Source of the DNA: Sporosarcina sp. Marseille-Q4943
GTDB lineage: Bacteria; Bacillota; Bacilli; Bacillales_A; Planococcaceae
Direction: 5' to 3'
Assembly: GCF_943736995.1 (NCBI RefSeq)
Contig: NZ_CALSFT010000002.1
Coordinates: 1,703,875-1,767,874, forward strand
DNA length: 64,000 nt
The notes under the pieces are model-generated. The model was not told where the DNA came from. It made no database searches and saw only the letters and a program-made list of their open reading frames with translations. The translations under genes and the position numbers were made by a program. Positions 44,462-53,583 of this stretch are shown piece after piece. Each line of letters starts with the position of its first letter. Position 1 is the first letter of the stretch.

Positions 44462-45636
44462 AAAAAGCGACTGTTAAGGAAGCTGCAATGAGTAAGCAAT
44501 CCTATTTTACGGAAGAACATCAAATGTTTCGGGACGCATTAAGAAAATTCCTTGAAAAAGAGGCTATTCCTTATTTTGAACAGTGGGAAGAAGAGGGGCT
44601 TGTTCCGCGCGGTTTTTGGAAGAAAGTCGGAGAAAATGGATTTCTATGTTCATGGATAGGCGAGGAATATGGGGGGCTAGGAGCGGATTTTCTTTTTACC
44701 GTGATTTTAAACGAAGAGCTTTGCCGCATCGGATTTGGCTTAGGTGGTCTTGACCTTCACAGTGGTATCGTTGTTCCTTACATCAATAATTTTGGTACAG
44801 AAGAACAAAAGAGAAGGTACTTGCCCGGCTGTATGAGCGGCGATATCATTACCGCCATCGCAATGACAGAGCCAGGTGCAGGATCCGATTTGGCTTCCAT
44901 TCGTACAACCGCTATTAAGGAAGGGGATAGTTATCTATTAAATGGACAAAAAACATTCATTTCCAATGGTATCCAATCTGATGTACTCGTGGTTGTTGCT
45001 AAAACAAATCCAAAGGCGGTCCCAGCGCATAAGGGAATTAGTTTATTCTTAGTTGAAAGTGATATGCCTGGTTTCTCTCGTGGAAGGAAACTCAATAAAG
45101 TGGGATTGCACAGTCAGGATACAGCAGAATTGGTTTTTGAAAACGTCAAAGTCCCAGCTGCCAATTTACTAGGTGAAGAAGGTAACGGATTCTATCACTT
45201 AATGAAAGAGTTGCAACAGGAAAGAATTCTTTCGGTTGTAGGTGCGCAGGTTGCAGCGGAAGAAATGTTGCGTATGACGATTGAATATGTGAAGGAACGT
45301 GAAGCTTTTGGACAACCAATTGGTAAATTCCAAAATACGCAATTTAAACTCGCTGAAATGGCAACGCATGTTCAAATAGGCCGAACATTTTTGGATGATT
45401 TAATTGTAAAACATATGTCAGGAGAAGAACTTCAAAAAGAAGTGTCGATGGCTAAGTGGTGGATTTCGGATAATGCGAGAAAAATGGCGCCTGAGTGTAT
45501 GCAACTTCATGGCGGATACGGATATTTGGAAGAATATAAAATTGCCCGCTGGTACCGTGATATTGCCGTTGTGCCCATTTACGCCGGATCGAACGAGATT
45601 ATGAAAACCATTATTGCGAAAAAACTTGGGTTATAA
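44458..45636 (+). CDS. Acyl-CoA dehydrogenase
   Basis: A 392-residue acyl-CoA dehydrogenase, with ATGA overlap to the ligase gene. A second start at 44488 also has AAGGAAG upstream and gives a more family-like N-terminus. Signature MTEPGAGSDLASI, FISNGIQSDVLVVVAKT, QLHGGYGYLEEYKIARWYRDIAVVPIYAGSNEIM. A second dehydrogenase in the cluster, similar in plan to the one at 40035. Confidence 0.9.
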   Translation: MKKATVKEAAMSKQSYFTEEHQMFRDALRKFLEKEAIPYFEQWEEEGLVPRGFWKKVGENGFLCSWIGEEYGGLGADFLFTVILNEELCRIGFGLGGLDLHSGIVVPYINNFGTEEQKRRYLPGCMSGDIITAIAMTEPGAGSDLASIRTTAIKEGDSYLLNGQKTFISNGIQSDVLVVVAKTNPKAVPAHKGISLFLVESDMPGFSRGRKLNKVGLHSQDTAELVFENVKVPAANLLGEEGNGFYHLMKELQQERILSVVGAQVAAEEMLRMTIEYVKEREAFGQPIGKFQNTQFKLAEMATHVQIGRTFLDDLIVKHMSGEELQKEVSMAKWWISDNARKMAPECMQLHGGYGYLEEYKIARWYRDIAVVPIYAGSNEIMKTIIAKKLGL

Positions 45637-45729
45637 CAAGGGGAAATCTCAGGAATAATGAAACGTTTTCTATCTTTTATTCCAAGATAAGAATACCAAA
45701 ATTATAGTAGTTCAAGGGAGAATAGATAC

Positions 45730-46881
45730 ATGAGGGAAGTAGTCATTGTTGAAGGGGTTCGGACTGCAGTAGGGAGACGAGGAGGGGCTTTGGCCAATGT
45801 TCGGCCAGATGATTTGGCAGCAATCGTGCTAGATGAAGTCGTGAAACGTGCAAAGATTGATAAAGGTGAGGTAGAAGATGTCATTTTAGGATGCGGATCC
45901 CAGGTGGGGGAGCAAGCTATGAATATAGCCAGAACTTCATTATTGATAGCTGGATTTCCAATCCATGTACCGGGTGTGACAATTGATCGTCAATGCGGAT
46001 CTAGTCAACAGGCTGTGCATTTTGCAGCACAAGCGATTGCATCCGGCGATATGGACATTGTCATTGCGGGAGGTGTCGAAAGCATGACTCGTGTCCCGAT
46101 GTTTTCGAGCCTGCTCGATAAAGGTCCAAGTAAGAAATTGACCAATCAATATGAAATTATAAACCAAGGGATGTCATCCGAAAGAATGGTGAAAGAATGG
46201 GGTTTGACACGGGAAGAGTTGGATCAGTACTCTGTGGACAGCCATACCCGTGCATTCAACGCCATTGAAAATGGGCATTTTGAAAATGAAATTGTACCTG
46301 TGGAAGTTGAGCAAGAAGATGGGACAACGACCCTATTTGCTGTAGATGAAGGTCCGCGAGAAGGGACAACGTTGGAGATTCTAAGCGGATTAAAAACGGT
46401 TTTTGATGAAAACGGTGTAATCACGGCAGGGAACGCAAGTCAGATTAGTGATGGAGCCTCAGCGGTTCTGTTGATGTCCCGTGAAAAAGCCGAACAATTA
46501 GGATTAAAACCGCGCGCTCGTATCGTTGCACGCTCCGTCGTCGGATCGGACCCAACGCTTATGCTGACAGGTCCAATCGAAGCGACCAGAATAGTATTGA
46601 AAAAAGCAGGTCTATCTATAAAGGACATCGATACCTATGAAGTGAATGAAGCTTTTGCTCAAGTTCCTTTGGTATGGTTAAAAGATGTTGAGGGAGAATA
46701 TGAAAAATTAAATGTTGATGGGGGAGCCATTGCTTTAGGACATCCTCTTGGCGCGACAGGAACAAAATTACTTGTGACCTTGTTAAATCGTCTGGAACGG
46801 AATAATGAACGATTTGGTTTGCTTACAATTTGTGAAGGAATGGGGATGGCGAATGCCACTGTCATTGAAAGATTGGAGTAG
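45730..46881 (+). CDS. Acetyl-CoA acetyltransferase / 3-ketoacyl-CoA thiolase
   Basis: A 383-residue classical thiolase: EGVRTAVGRRGGAL at the start, active Cys in TIDRQCGSSQQAVHFAAQAI, GGVESMTRVPMFS, NGVITAGNASQISDGASAVLL, VNEAFAQVP, GGAIALGHPLGATG and the second Cys in ICEGMGMANA. ATG after AAGGGAG. A 93-base gap precedes it. It provides a second, unbranched-type thiolytic step beside the SCP-x-like enzyme. Confidence 0.9.
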   Translation: MREVVIVEGVRTAVGRRGGALANVRPDDLAAIVLDEVVKRAKIDKGEVEDVILGCGSQVGEQAMNIARTSLLIAGFPIHVPGVTIDRQCGSSQQAVHFAAQAIASGDMDIVIAGGVESMTRVPMFSSLLDKGPSKKLTNQYEIINQGMSSERMVKEWGLTREELDQYSVDSHTRAFNAIENGHFENEIVPVEVEQEDGTTTLFAVDEGPREGTTLEILSGLKTVFDENGVITAGNASQISDGASAVLLMSREKAEQLGLKPRARIVARSVVGSDPTLMLTGPIEATRIVLKKAGLSIKDIDTYEVNEAFAQVPLVWLKDVEGEYEKLNVDGGAIALGHPLGATGTKLLVTLLNRLERNNERFGLLTICEGMGMANATVIERLE

Positions 46882-46907
46882 GACCACGTTTAAAGGGGAT
46901 GAAAAGG

Positions 46908-48488
46908 ATGAAAGTGAATTTTGCCAGAATGTATCGTGACAACGCATTGAAGCGTCCTGACAAATTAGCATTGGTCAATACTGAAAGAAAAAGGGAATTC
47001 ACATACAAAGAACTGGACTTATTTACGAATAAAATATGCCATCTGCTAACAGATCATTTTCAACTTGGGAAAGGCGATTCTTACGCGGCGCTACTGGAAA
47101 ACGATAATATGAGTTTCTTTAATTTCGGCCCTTATAAAACGGAAGTGGCGGGGGTCTGGCTTAACTACCGGGACAATCTTACCGAGCATTTGTATCAGAT
47201 TGATTATGTGAAACCAAAAGTCATTTTCGTAGAAGACGCAGTGTTGTTGAAGGATGGTTATCTGAACGAACTAAGCAAAAGAGGCATCCGCATTGTTTGC
47301 ATGGATAGAGGCGATAAAGAACATGAAAATGTTGAATATTTTTGGGATATCATCGAAGGGCAAAGTGATGCGCATATCGATACGGAATACGATATTGACG
47401 AGCATGTCATCTTGTATCGTTTTACGGGAGGGACGACAGGACGCGGAAAATGCGCGATGTATACTTTCCGTAACATCTTCGGCACGATCGTACAGAACCA
47501 TTCCATACCGGACAATATTTACCGAGAAGATACCAAATTCTTGCATATCACACCACTGACGCATGCCACCGGCGCATTTGCTCCACCAACCCATATGAAA
47601 GGTGGAATAAATTACACCGTTAATTTACCGGATTTGGAGCTATTGTGCAAAACGATACAAGAATATGGCATCACAGCTACATTTGCAGTTCCAACTTTAC
47701 TGTATCGGCTGGAAGAGCTCGGATTACACGATAAGTATAATTTGAGCACATTGGATTGTATCTTGTACGGGGCATCACCGATGAGCCCGTCGAAGCTCGA
47801 AACGCTTCAGGACAAATTCGGTAATGTTTTTGTGCAAGGCTATGGCTCCACGGAAGCCTTCCCGCCAGTATTAAGTTTGGGAAAAAAAGATCATATCATA
47901 AAAACTGACGAAGATCGGAAACGCCTGTCGGCAGCGGGTCAGCCACTGCTGGGAGTCGATATGTTTGTCGCAGATCCAGAAGGGAAAGAAGTTCCGGCTG
48001 GTACGATCGGTGAGCTGTGGATTCGCTCAGATTCAGTCATTAAAGGGTATAAAGATGCACCAGAGGAAACGGCTTCCGAATTTGATAACGGCTTCTGGAG
48101 ATCTGGAGACCTTGGCTATGTTGATGACAAAGGCTATTTTTACATCGTGGACCGCAAAAAGGACATGATTATCACCGGAGGTTTCAATGTATATGCAGTT
48201 GAAGTGGAAAATGCAGTCAACTCTCACCCAGATGTCAGCAACTCAGTTATTATCGGTGTCCCTCACGAAGAATGGGGCGAAATTGTGCATGCCGAAGTTG
48301 TCCTGAAGAACGGAAGTCAAGCTACTGAACAAGAGATGATTGATTTTGTCGCTGCTAAGCTGCCGAAATATAAAGTGCCAAAATCGATTGTCTTCGTAGA
48401 TGAACTTCCCACTAGCACAGTGGGGAAGGTGTTAAGACGGTATGTGAAAGAGAAGTATTGGAAAGAAAGTGTTAGAAAAGTTCATTAA
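46908..48488 (+). CDS. AMP-dependent acid--CoA ligase
   Basis: A 526-residue ANL enzyme with a variant P-loop FTGGTTGRGKCAMYT, GYGSTEAFPPVLSLG, RSGDLGYVDDKGYFYIVDRKKDMIITGGFNVYAVEVE and catalytic Lys in STVGKVLRRYVKE. ATG 46908 is better placed from AAAGGGG than ATG 46899. It is the last gene of the cluster and likely activates a second acid or a ring- or branch-shortened intermediate. Confidence 0.87.
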   Translation: MKVNFARMYRDNALKRPDKLALVNTERKREFTYKELDLFTNKICHLLTDHFQLGKGDSYAALLENDNMSFFNFGPYKTEVAGVWLNYRDNLTEHLYQIDYVKPKVIFVEDAVLLKDGYLNELSKRGIRIVCMDRGDKEHENVEYFWDIIEGQSDAHIDTEYDIDEHVILYRFTGGTTGRGKCAMYTFRNIFGTIVQNHSIPDNIYREDTKFLHITPLTHATGAFAPPTHMKGGINYTVNLPDLELLCKTIQEYGITATFAVPTLLYRLEELGLHDKYNLSTLDCILYGASPMSPSKLETLQDKFGNVFVQGYGSTEAFPPVLSLGKKDHIIKTDEDRKRLSAAGQPLLGVDMFVADPEGKEVPAGTIGELWIRSDSVIKGYKDAPEETASEFDNGFWRSGDLGYVDDKGYFYIVDRKKDMIITGGFNVYAVEVENAVNSHPDVSNSVIIGVPHEEWGEIVHAEVVLKNGSQATEQEMIDFVAAKLPKYKVPKSIVFVDELPTSTVGKVLRRYVKEKYWKESVRKVH

Positions 48489-48607
48489 AGATTATTCAAT
48501 AATGCTATTAAATTCGCCTCCAGTATTGAAGATAATAAGCCATATCATGACAAATTGATTTACAAAGGCCTATTCGGTGTGTTGTGGCACGTCGGAAAAA
48601 TCAAGGC

Positions 48608-48650
48608 TGCCCGGAAAGTCAGTGTAAACTGATAATCCGGGCACCGTTTT
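48608..48650 (+). terminator. Rho-independent terminator of the acyl-CoA catabolic cluster
   Basis: TGCCCGGA pairs with TCCGGGCA, with an inner TCAG/CTGA stem, followed by CCGTTTTTGTTT. It lies about 120 bases past the ligase stop. Confidence 0.8.
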
Positions 48651-48659
48651 TGTTTCTGT

Positions 48660-48944
48660 TCATCTATCTTTGGGGTTGATGCTATTTGGCTCTTTCCCAA
48701 AATGATTCATCCGCTGTGAATAATATTCCTCGGGAGTCTCCTGAAAAGACAATCCTTTTTCAAATATGGTTTCCGGATCCATTCCATTCGGTTCTCTTTC
48801 CGGTTCGTTCCTTGCTGGGTGACCCAATGGAGGCTGCTGTTTTTGCGTTGCTTTATCATTCATGCTGTTTTCCACAAATTCATTTTTGAATTCCTGCTCC
48901 TTATCTTCACTTAGTATTTTTTCTTCCCTGAGATCTTTATCCAT
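48660..48944 (-). CDS. Hypothetical hydrophilic protein
   Basis: A 94-residue, highly charged protein rich in Glu, Asn and Pro, with no membrane segment (MDKDLREEKILSEDKEQEF at the start, EEYYSQRMNHFGKEPNS near the end). ATG 48944 is chosen because AAGGAGGAG precedes it. It looks disordered, like small stress- or spore-associated proteins of Bacillales. I do not recognise the family. Confidence 0.7.
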   Translation of the reverse strand: MDKDLREEKILSEDKEQEFKNEFVENSMNDKATQKQQPPLGHPARNEPEREPNGMDPETIFEKGLSFQETPEEYYSQRMNHFGKEPNSINPKDR

Positions 48945-49178
48945 TTCAATCTCCTCCTTTAATGTATTATCTATGTTTCTCAATTTGGGCTAGTACTGTT
49001 CAATTGCCGTTATTAACAAAATCGAAACTAAGCTCTGTCGTATACTAAGTGCATATACATTAAAAGAAAATTCCGTAATTCGTTTAAGGGGTTCTCTTTA
49101 AAGGTAAAGCATGATATATTAGCAATACGTTAACAGACTAAAGTGATAAAGCGAGATAATAAAAAAGGAGAGAGATCA

Positions 49179-49964
49179 ATGAGAAAATATATGACATTAT
49201 TCATCCTTTCAGTAGTTGCATTGTTCGTCGTAACAGGATGTGGCAATTCCAAAACTAACGGAAAGTCGGGCGGGAAAGATGTTCTCGTCATCGGTGTCGA
49301 TGATAAATTTGCTCCAATGGGCTTCCGAGATGAAAACAACGAACTTACTGGATTCGATATTGAATATGCGAAAGCTGCTGCAGAGCACATGGGAATGGAA
49401 GCAAAATTCCAACCGATTGATTGGAAAACGAAGGAAACAGAATTGAGCAGTGGACGAATCGATTTGATTTGGAATGGGTATACAATCACGGATGAACGGA
49501 AAGGTAAAGTGCTCTTTACAAAACCTTATTTGGAAAACGCCCAAGTTGTTGCGACGTTAGTGGATTCAGATATTGCAACATTGAAAGATCTGTCCGGCAA
49601 AAAAATAGGTTTGCAAGGTCTTTCCTCGGCAGCGGACGCTTTGAATGCCAATCCAATTCATTCTGAAATTAAGTCTGTCTCCGAATATGCGGATAATGTT
49701 CTTGCACTTTCTGACTTGAAATCTGGCCGTGTTGATGCGGTCATCATTGACGAAGTTGTCATTGATTATTACATGTCCAAAGAAGAAGGCAAGTTTAAAG
49801 TGTTGGACGAGTCCTTAGCGCCTGAGGAATATGGAGTAGGTGTGAAAAAGGGCAACGAAGAATTGCTAGAGAAGCTACAGAACGCTTTAGATAAAATGAA
49901 TGAAGACGGCAGTGCTGCAAAAATCTCCACGAAATGGTTCGGGGAAGATAAAGTACTTAAATAA
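49179..49964 (+). CDS. Amino acid ABC transporter substrate-binding lipoprotein
   Basis: A 261-residue family 3 binding protein with a signal peptide ending in the lipobox VTGC. Segments DVLVIGVDDKFAPMGFRDENNELTGFDIEYAKA, SSGRIDLIWNGYTITDERKGKVLFTKPYL and LKDLSGKKIGLQGLSSA are typical of polar amino-acid binders. AAAAGGAGAG precedes ATG 49179. First of an SBP-permease-ATPase operon that is separate from the one at 32225 and differs in gene order. Confidence 0.9.
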   Translation: MRKYMTLFILSVVALFVVTGCGNSKTNGKSGGKDVLVIGVDDKFAPMGFRDENNELTGFDIEYAKAAAEHMGMEAKFQPIDWKTKETELSSGRIDLIWNGYTITDERKGKVLFTKPYLENAQVVATLVDSDIATLKDLSGKKIGLQGLSSAADALNANPIHSEIKSVSEYADNVLALSDLKSGRVDAVIIDEVVIDYYMSKEEGKFKVLDESLAPEEYGVGVKKGNEELLEKLQNALDKMNEDGSAAKISTKWFGEDKVLK

Positions 49965-49972
49965 TGAAACGA

Positions 49973-50012
49973 GCATGCCGGGTTTTCGATAAGAAAACCT
50001 GTTTTGCTTTTT
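49973..50012 (+). promoter_or_regulatory. Intercistronic hairpin after the binding-protein gene
   Basis: GGTTTTC pairs with GAAAACC around GATAA, with weaker outer pairing, then GTTTTGCTTTTT. It may act as a partial terminator that lowers permease and ATPase expression relative to the binding protein. Confidence 0.6.
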
Positions 50013-50027
50013 AGAAGGAGTTATCAT

Positions 50028-50687
50028 ATGTCTATCGACTATTTCTTATCCATCTTGAAACCGATGCTGGAAGGGGCCCAAGCGACCGTTCTACTATTCC
50101 TTGTAGCAATCATTGTCTCAATTCCGCTTGGCTTCCTGCTAACATTGGTTGCTAGAAGTTCCATCAAGCCGTTAGCATACTTGGCAAATACTTATATTTA
50201 TTTGATGCGGGGAACACCGCTCTTATTGCAACTCCTATTCATCGTTTTCGGTCTACCGCTTATTCCGGTTATTGGGGAGTTTTTAGTGCTTGACCGGTTT
50301 GTCGCAGCGTGTTTAGGATTCATATTGAATTATGCAGCTTATTTTGCTGAAATCTTCCGTGGCGGTTTGCTTGCGATCGACAAAGGTCAATATGAAGCTT
50401 CCCAAGTGCTCGGCTTAAATCGTTGGCAGACAATGAGGAAGGTTGTACTTCCTCAAATGTTCCGTATTGCATTGCCCGCAGTGGCGAATGAGTCGGTCAC
50501 TTTGGTGAAGGATACGGCTTTGTTGTACGCGGTAGCTGTCCCTGAACTGTTGCACTTTGCGCAAACAGCTGTCAACCGTGACTTCACCATAACTCCATTC
50601 TTGCTTGCAGGAGTCATATATCTACTCATTACGTTATGTTTGACACTGTTCTTCAAATGGTTGGAAAGACGATTGCGGTTCGATTAA
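50028..50687 (+). CDS. Amino acid ABC transporter permease
   Basis: A 219-residue HisM-type permease with MRGTPLLLQLLFIVFGLPLIP and the EAA loop EASQVLGLNRWQTMRKVVLPQM. AGAAGGAG precedes ATG 50028; the earlier in-frame start at 50004 lies in the hairpin. As the only permease of the operon it should form a homodimer. Confidence 0.9.
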   Translation: MSIDYFLSILKPMLEGAQATVLLFLVAIIVSIPLGFLLTLVARSSIKPLAYLANTYIYLMRGTPLLLQLLFIVFGLPLIPVIGEFLVLDRFVAACLGFILNYAAYFAEIFRGGLLAIDKGQYEASQVLGLNRWQTMRKVVLPQMFRIALPAVANESVTLVKDTALLYAVAVPELLHFAQTAVNRDFTITPFLLAGVIYLLITLCLTLFFKWLERRLRFD

Positions 50688-50743
50688 CTTTTGTTCGGAA
50701 TAGATACGAGATTATTCGTTATTGAGAAAGAGGAGTGTAAGGC

Positions 50744-51493
50744 ATGCCGATTCTTGAAGTAGAAAACATTAAAAAATCATTCGGCCCGTTGGAAGTACTG
50801 AAGCAGATCAGTTTTGAAGTGAATAAAAATGATGTCATCGCTGTCATCGGACCTTCAGGATCGGGGAAAAGCACGATGCTAAGAAGTCTTGTTCATTTAG
50901 AAGAACTGGATGGAGGAAGCATTGCGGTAAATGGAAACTATATCGTTAAGGATGGAATTTATTCAAAACCTCAACAATTGAAAGAGATTACATCCAAAAT
51001 GGGAATGGTGTTTCAACATTTCAATCTGTTTCCGCATTTGACGGTCGTGGAAAACCTTGAACTAGCACCAAAGCTTTTGAAACAGGAAAGCTCGAAACAA
51101 ACCCGTGAATTGAGCATGGAATTATTGTCGAAAGTCGGCCTGTCAGATAAGGCTGATGTATTGCCGTCCAAGCTTTCGGGCGGACAGAAACAAAGGGTGG
51201 CGATTGCCCGTGCCTTAATGAGGAAGCCCGAGATTCTATTGTTCGATGAACCGACTTCTGCCCTCGATCCGGAGTTGACAGGAGAAGTTCTCCGTGTCAT
51301 GAAGGATCTTGCTCACGAGGATATGACTATGGTTGTTGTCACTCATGAAATGGAATTTGCGAAAGACGTTGCGAATAAAGCGATTTTCATGGATAAAGGC
51401 GAAATCGTGGAATCCGGAAGTCCGATCGATTTATTGACGAATCCGCAAATGGACAGGACAAAAGCTTTCTTATATCGCACATTGTCCAAATGA
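50744..51493 (+). CDS. Amino acid ABC transporter ATP-binding protein
   Basis: A 249-residue GlnQ-type ATPase with Walker [11 protein letters not shown]-loop [23 protein letters not shown], Walker [15 protein letters not shown] and VTHEM H-loop. Follows AAGAGGAG. Completes the second amino-acid uptake system. Confidence 0.92.
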   Translation: MPILEVENIKKSFGPLEVLKQISFEVNKNDVIAVIGPSGSGKSTMLRSLVHLEELDGGSIAVNGNYIVKDGIYSKPQQLKEITSKMGMVFQHFNLFPHLTVVENLELAPKLLKQESSKQTRELSMELLSKVGLSDKADVLPSKLSGGQKQRVAIARALMRKPEILLFDEPTSALDPELTGEVLRVMKDLAHEDMTMVVVTHEMEFAKDVANKAIFMDKGEIVESGSPIDLLTNPQMDRTKAFLYRTLSK

Positions 51494-51512
51494 ACAGTCA
51501 GTTATTATCATG

Positions 51513-51542
51513 CAGTCGGGAAATGAGTCCCGGCTGTTTTTT
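51513..51542 (+). terminator. Rho-independent terminator
   Basis: CAGTCGGGA pairs with TCCCGGCTG (one G-T pair), then TTTTTT, 20 bases after the ATPase stop. Confidence 0.88.
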
Positions 51543-51630
51543 CATTTTGACAACAATGTGAAGTGGAGTTTATAGCACGGAAATTATGTTACACTACGGA
51601 TAGAAATGTATTGTTTAAGGAGATGTTTTC

Positions 51631-52179
51631 ATGAATCAATCCGCAGAAGGGAAGCCGTTTAAAAAACGAAATTACCGGCCTGCCATCATCATTTTATCAG
51701 TCGTTTTAATAGGTATAATCGGCATATTGTCGGGGATGCAGGGGGTAGAGAATTTTGATGCGTTCGATGTTACCATCCTCCCGATGTTAAATGCTATTTT
51801 CAATAGCTTCACATTCCTCTTTCTAGTCGCAGCTCTCATCGCCATAAAGAAAAGAAATGTAAATGTTCATCAGAAATTCATATATGCCGCATTTTGTACG
51901 ACAGCATTATTTCTCGTGACTTATGTTGCATTTCATTATTTGTCCCCTTCTACACCATATGGCGGGGAAGGCATCTTAGCTGGAATCTATTATTTTGTGC
52001 TTATAACACATATTATTCTTGCTGCGGCAATCGTTCCGCTCGCGTTGACAAGTGTCGCAAGAGCATGGAACAGGGAGCATGAGCGCCATCGTAAAATAGC
52101 ACGTTGGACGATGCCGATATGGTTGTATGTCAGCTTTACAGGTGTTCTCGTCTATATCATGATTTCACCATATTATTAA
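51631..52179 (+). CDS. ctaM: DUF420 membrane protein, CtaM/YozB-like
   Basis: A 182-residue integral membrane protein with about five spans and several membrane His residues (FNSFTFLFLVAALIA, NVHQKFIYAAFCTTALFLVTYVAFHY, ITHIILAAAIVPLALTS, HRKIARWTMPIWLYVSFTGVLVY). This is the DUF420/YozB family; CtaM in staphylococci is needed to mature heme-A cytochrome aa3 oxidase. ATG after AAGGAGATG. Monocistronic here, with no cta genes next to it. Confidence 0.82.
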   Translation: MNQSAEGKPFKKRNYRPAIIILSVVLIGIIGILSGMQGVENFDAFDVTILPMLNAIFNSFTFLFLVAALIAIKKRNVNVHQKFIYAAFCTTALFLVTYVAFHYLSPSTPYGGEGILAGIYYFVLITHIILAAAIVPLALTSVARAWNREHERHRKIARWTMPIWLYVSFTGVLVYIMISPYY

Positions 52180-52185
52180 AGTAAA

Positions 52186-52217
52186 AAGGCTGTTCCCGTG
52201 TGAGGGAACAGCCTTTA
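52186..52217. terminator. Bidirectional terminator
   Basis: AAGGCTGTTCCC pairs with GGGAACAGCCTT, with A-run before and T-rich sequence after. It separates the convergent ctaM and general-stress genes. Confidence 0.88.
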
Positions 52218-52222
52218 TTAAT

Positions 52223-52699
52223 TTAGATAAGCGGGCGATCTGGATAATCCATACGGTGGTTTACATACTCGCCATCTACTAAGACAAGAATTTTGCCTTC
52301 ATTGAAATAATCATTATAACGATGAGCTTCCTCCTCAGGAATGCCCATTCCGATTAATGCGCCAGCAAGTCCTCCGACTCCTGCCCCTGCAGCAGCACCG
52401 GTGATTCCTGCAACGATTGGTCCCGCCGCAATGATTGGCCCGATGCCTGGAATCGCTAGTGCTCCAATTCCAGCTAATACTCCTCCAAGTCCGCCAAGCA
52501 ATCCTCCGGTTGCGGCACCAGTTGCAGCACCGTCCGCAGCATGCGTTCCTGTCTGCTCTTCGATGTTTTCTACGTGATCTCTATCCTTACTAATGATGGA
52601 GATTTCATTTGAGCTATATCCTTGTCGTTTCAATTCTTCAATTGCTGCTACAGCTTCAGATTCGGTTTCGTAATAACCTACCACGTGTCTTTGTACCAT
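52223..52699 (-). CDS. General stress protein 17M-like (YflT-type)
   Basis: A 158-residue protein: N-terminal HVVGYYETESEAVAAIEELKRQGY fold typical of heat-induced YflT proteins, a central Gly/Ala-rich glycine-zipper-like stretch (about 58-120) and an acidic C-terminus. AGGAGGC precedes the ATG. A SigB-type promoter lies upstream, facing a second one for the divergent gene. The Gly/Ala segment may insert in membranes. Exact function is unknown. Confidence 0.85.
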   Translation of the reverse strand: MVQRHVVGYYETESEAVAAIEELKRQGYSSNEISIISKDRDHVENIEEQTGTHAADGAATGAATGGLLGGLGGVLAGIGALAIPGIGPIIAAGPIVAGITGAAAGAGVGGLAGALIGMGIPEEEAHRYNDYFNEGKILVLVDGEYVNHRMDYPDRPLI

Positions 52700-52752
52700 T
52701 TCAAAACGCCTCCTGATTATAATTTTGGTCTAGCTAATTGCTATTCTAGAAA

Positions 52753-52777
52753 ATACCCCAACAAATCTATTTAAAAC
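52753..52777 (-). promoter_or_regulatory. SigB-type promoter of the general stress gene
   Basis: On the minus strand GTTTTA (52777-52772), 13 bases, GGGTAT (52758-52753). This matches GTTTAA-N12-15-GGGWAW closely. Confidence 0.8.
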
Positions 52778-52794
52778 ATCATAAGCCGTATTTG

Positions 52795-52818
52795 ATTTAA
52801 AGCGGCATATTCGGGTAT
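52795..52818 (+). promoter_or_regulatory. SigB-type promoter of the DUF421 gene
   Basis: ATTTAA (52795-52800), 12 bases, GGGTAT (52813-52818), one mismatch from the SigB consensus. It is 17 bases from the divergent SigB-type promoter. Confidence 0.7.
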
Positions 52819-52848
52819 TTAACTACCAATAGAATAGGAGGTATCAAG

Positions 52849-53559
52849 ATGGATTATCTAATAATTGGTATGAAGCTCATTGTTGGATTGATTGCTTTAA
52901 TGGCTGTCATTCGGCTTTTAGGCAAGAAGCATTTGGCTGAAATGACTCCGTATGACATCATCTATTTAATAATGTTCGGAGGCATCCTAGAAGAAACATT
53001 GTATGATGAGAAAATCTCGATATGGAAATTCGTATTCGCTATTACTATATGGGGTGGGTCCATATTTGCTGTCGAGAAGTTGGTTGCTAAATTCAATCCG
53101 TTGCGAATTCTCCTAAAAGGAGAGCCCGATCAATTGATTTCAAACGGAAAAATCAACCAAAAAGCTTTTAAGAAAAACCAATTAGAAATGGAACAGGTGC
53201 GAACAATGCTCCGTCAACAAGGAATCTTTTCATTAAGAGAAGTACGCGACATGTATATTGAACCAGGCGGCCAGGTTTCCATTAATACGTTCGCAAAGTA
53301 TAAGTCTGTCGTAGCCGATGATTTAGGAATCGAAAAGAAGGAAGAAGAGCCGAGTGCCTTGCTAATCGATGAAGGCGAGGTGAAAACCGAAGTCTTGAAT
53401 GCTATCGGAAAATCCAACGAGTGGCTGCTAGAAGGGATCAATGCAAAAGGATTTGATCGTGTAGAGGAAATTATCTATTGTGAATGGTCGGATACTGATG
53501 GTTTCTTCATAAGAGGATTTACTGATACTATAGAATTGAATAATCATCAGCCGAGCTGA
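52849..53559 (+). CDS. DUF421 membrane protein (YetF/YrbG-like)
   Basis: A 236-residue protein with two to three N-terminal spans (IIGMKLIVGLIALMAVIRLLGKK, EMTPYDIIYLIMFGGILEET, FVFAITIWGGSIFAVEKLV) and a soluble C-terminal half (ILLKGEPDQLISNGKINQKAFKKNQL, MLRQQGIFSLREVRDMYIEPGG). This is the DUF421/YetF plan. ATAGGAGG precedes the ATG. A SigB-type promoter makes it a general stress gene. It may share its transcript with the dehydrogenase 25 bases downstream. Confidence 0.85.
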   Translation: MDYLIIGMKLIVGLIALMAVIRLLGKKHLAEMTPYDIIYLIMFGGILEETLYDEKISIWKFVFAITIWGGSIFAVEKLVAKFNPLRILLKGEPDQLISNGKINQKAFKKNQLEMEQVRTMLRQQGIFSLREVRDMYIEPGGQVSINTFAKYKSVVADDLGIEKKEEEPSALLIDEGEVKTEVLNAIGKSNEWLLEGINAKGFDRVEEIIYCEWSDTDGFFIRGFTDTIELNNHQPS

Positions 53560-53583
53560 TCGGTTGATGGAGGAGGCTGTCAG

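Noticed and set aside
45658..45675. Possible cre site (GAAACGTTTTC) before the second thiolase gene
   Set aside because: The half-sites are one base too short and two key positions mismatch the cre consensus.
52341..52577. Pro/Ala-rich plus-strand frame across the general stress gene
   Set aside because: It is the reverse reading of the Gly/Ala-rich segment of the real minus-strand gene.
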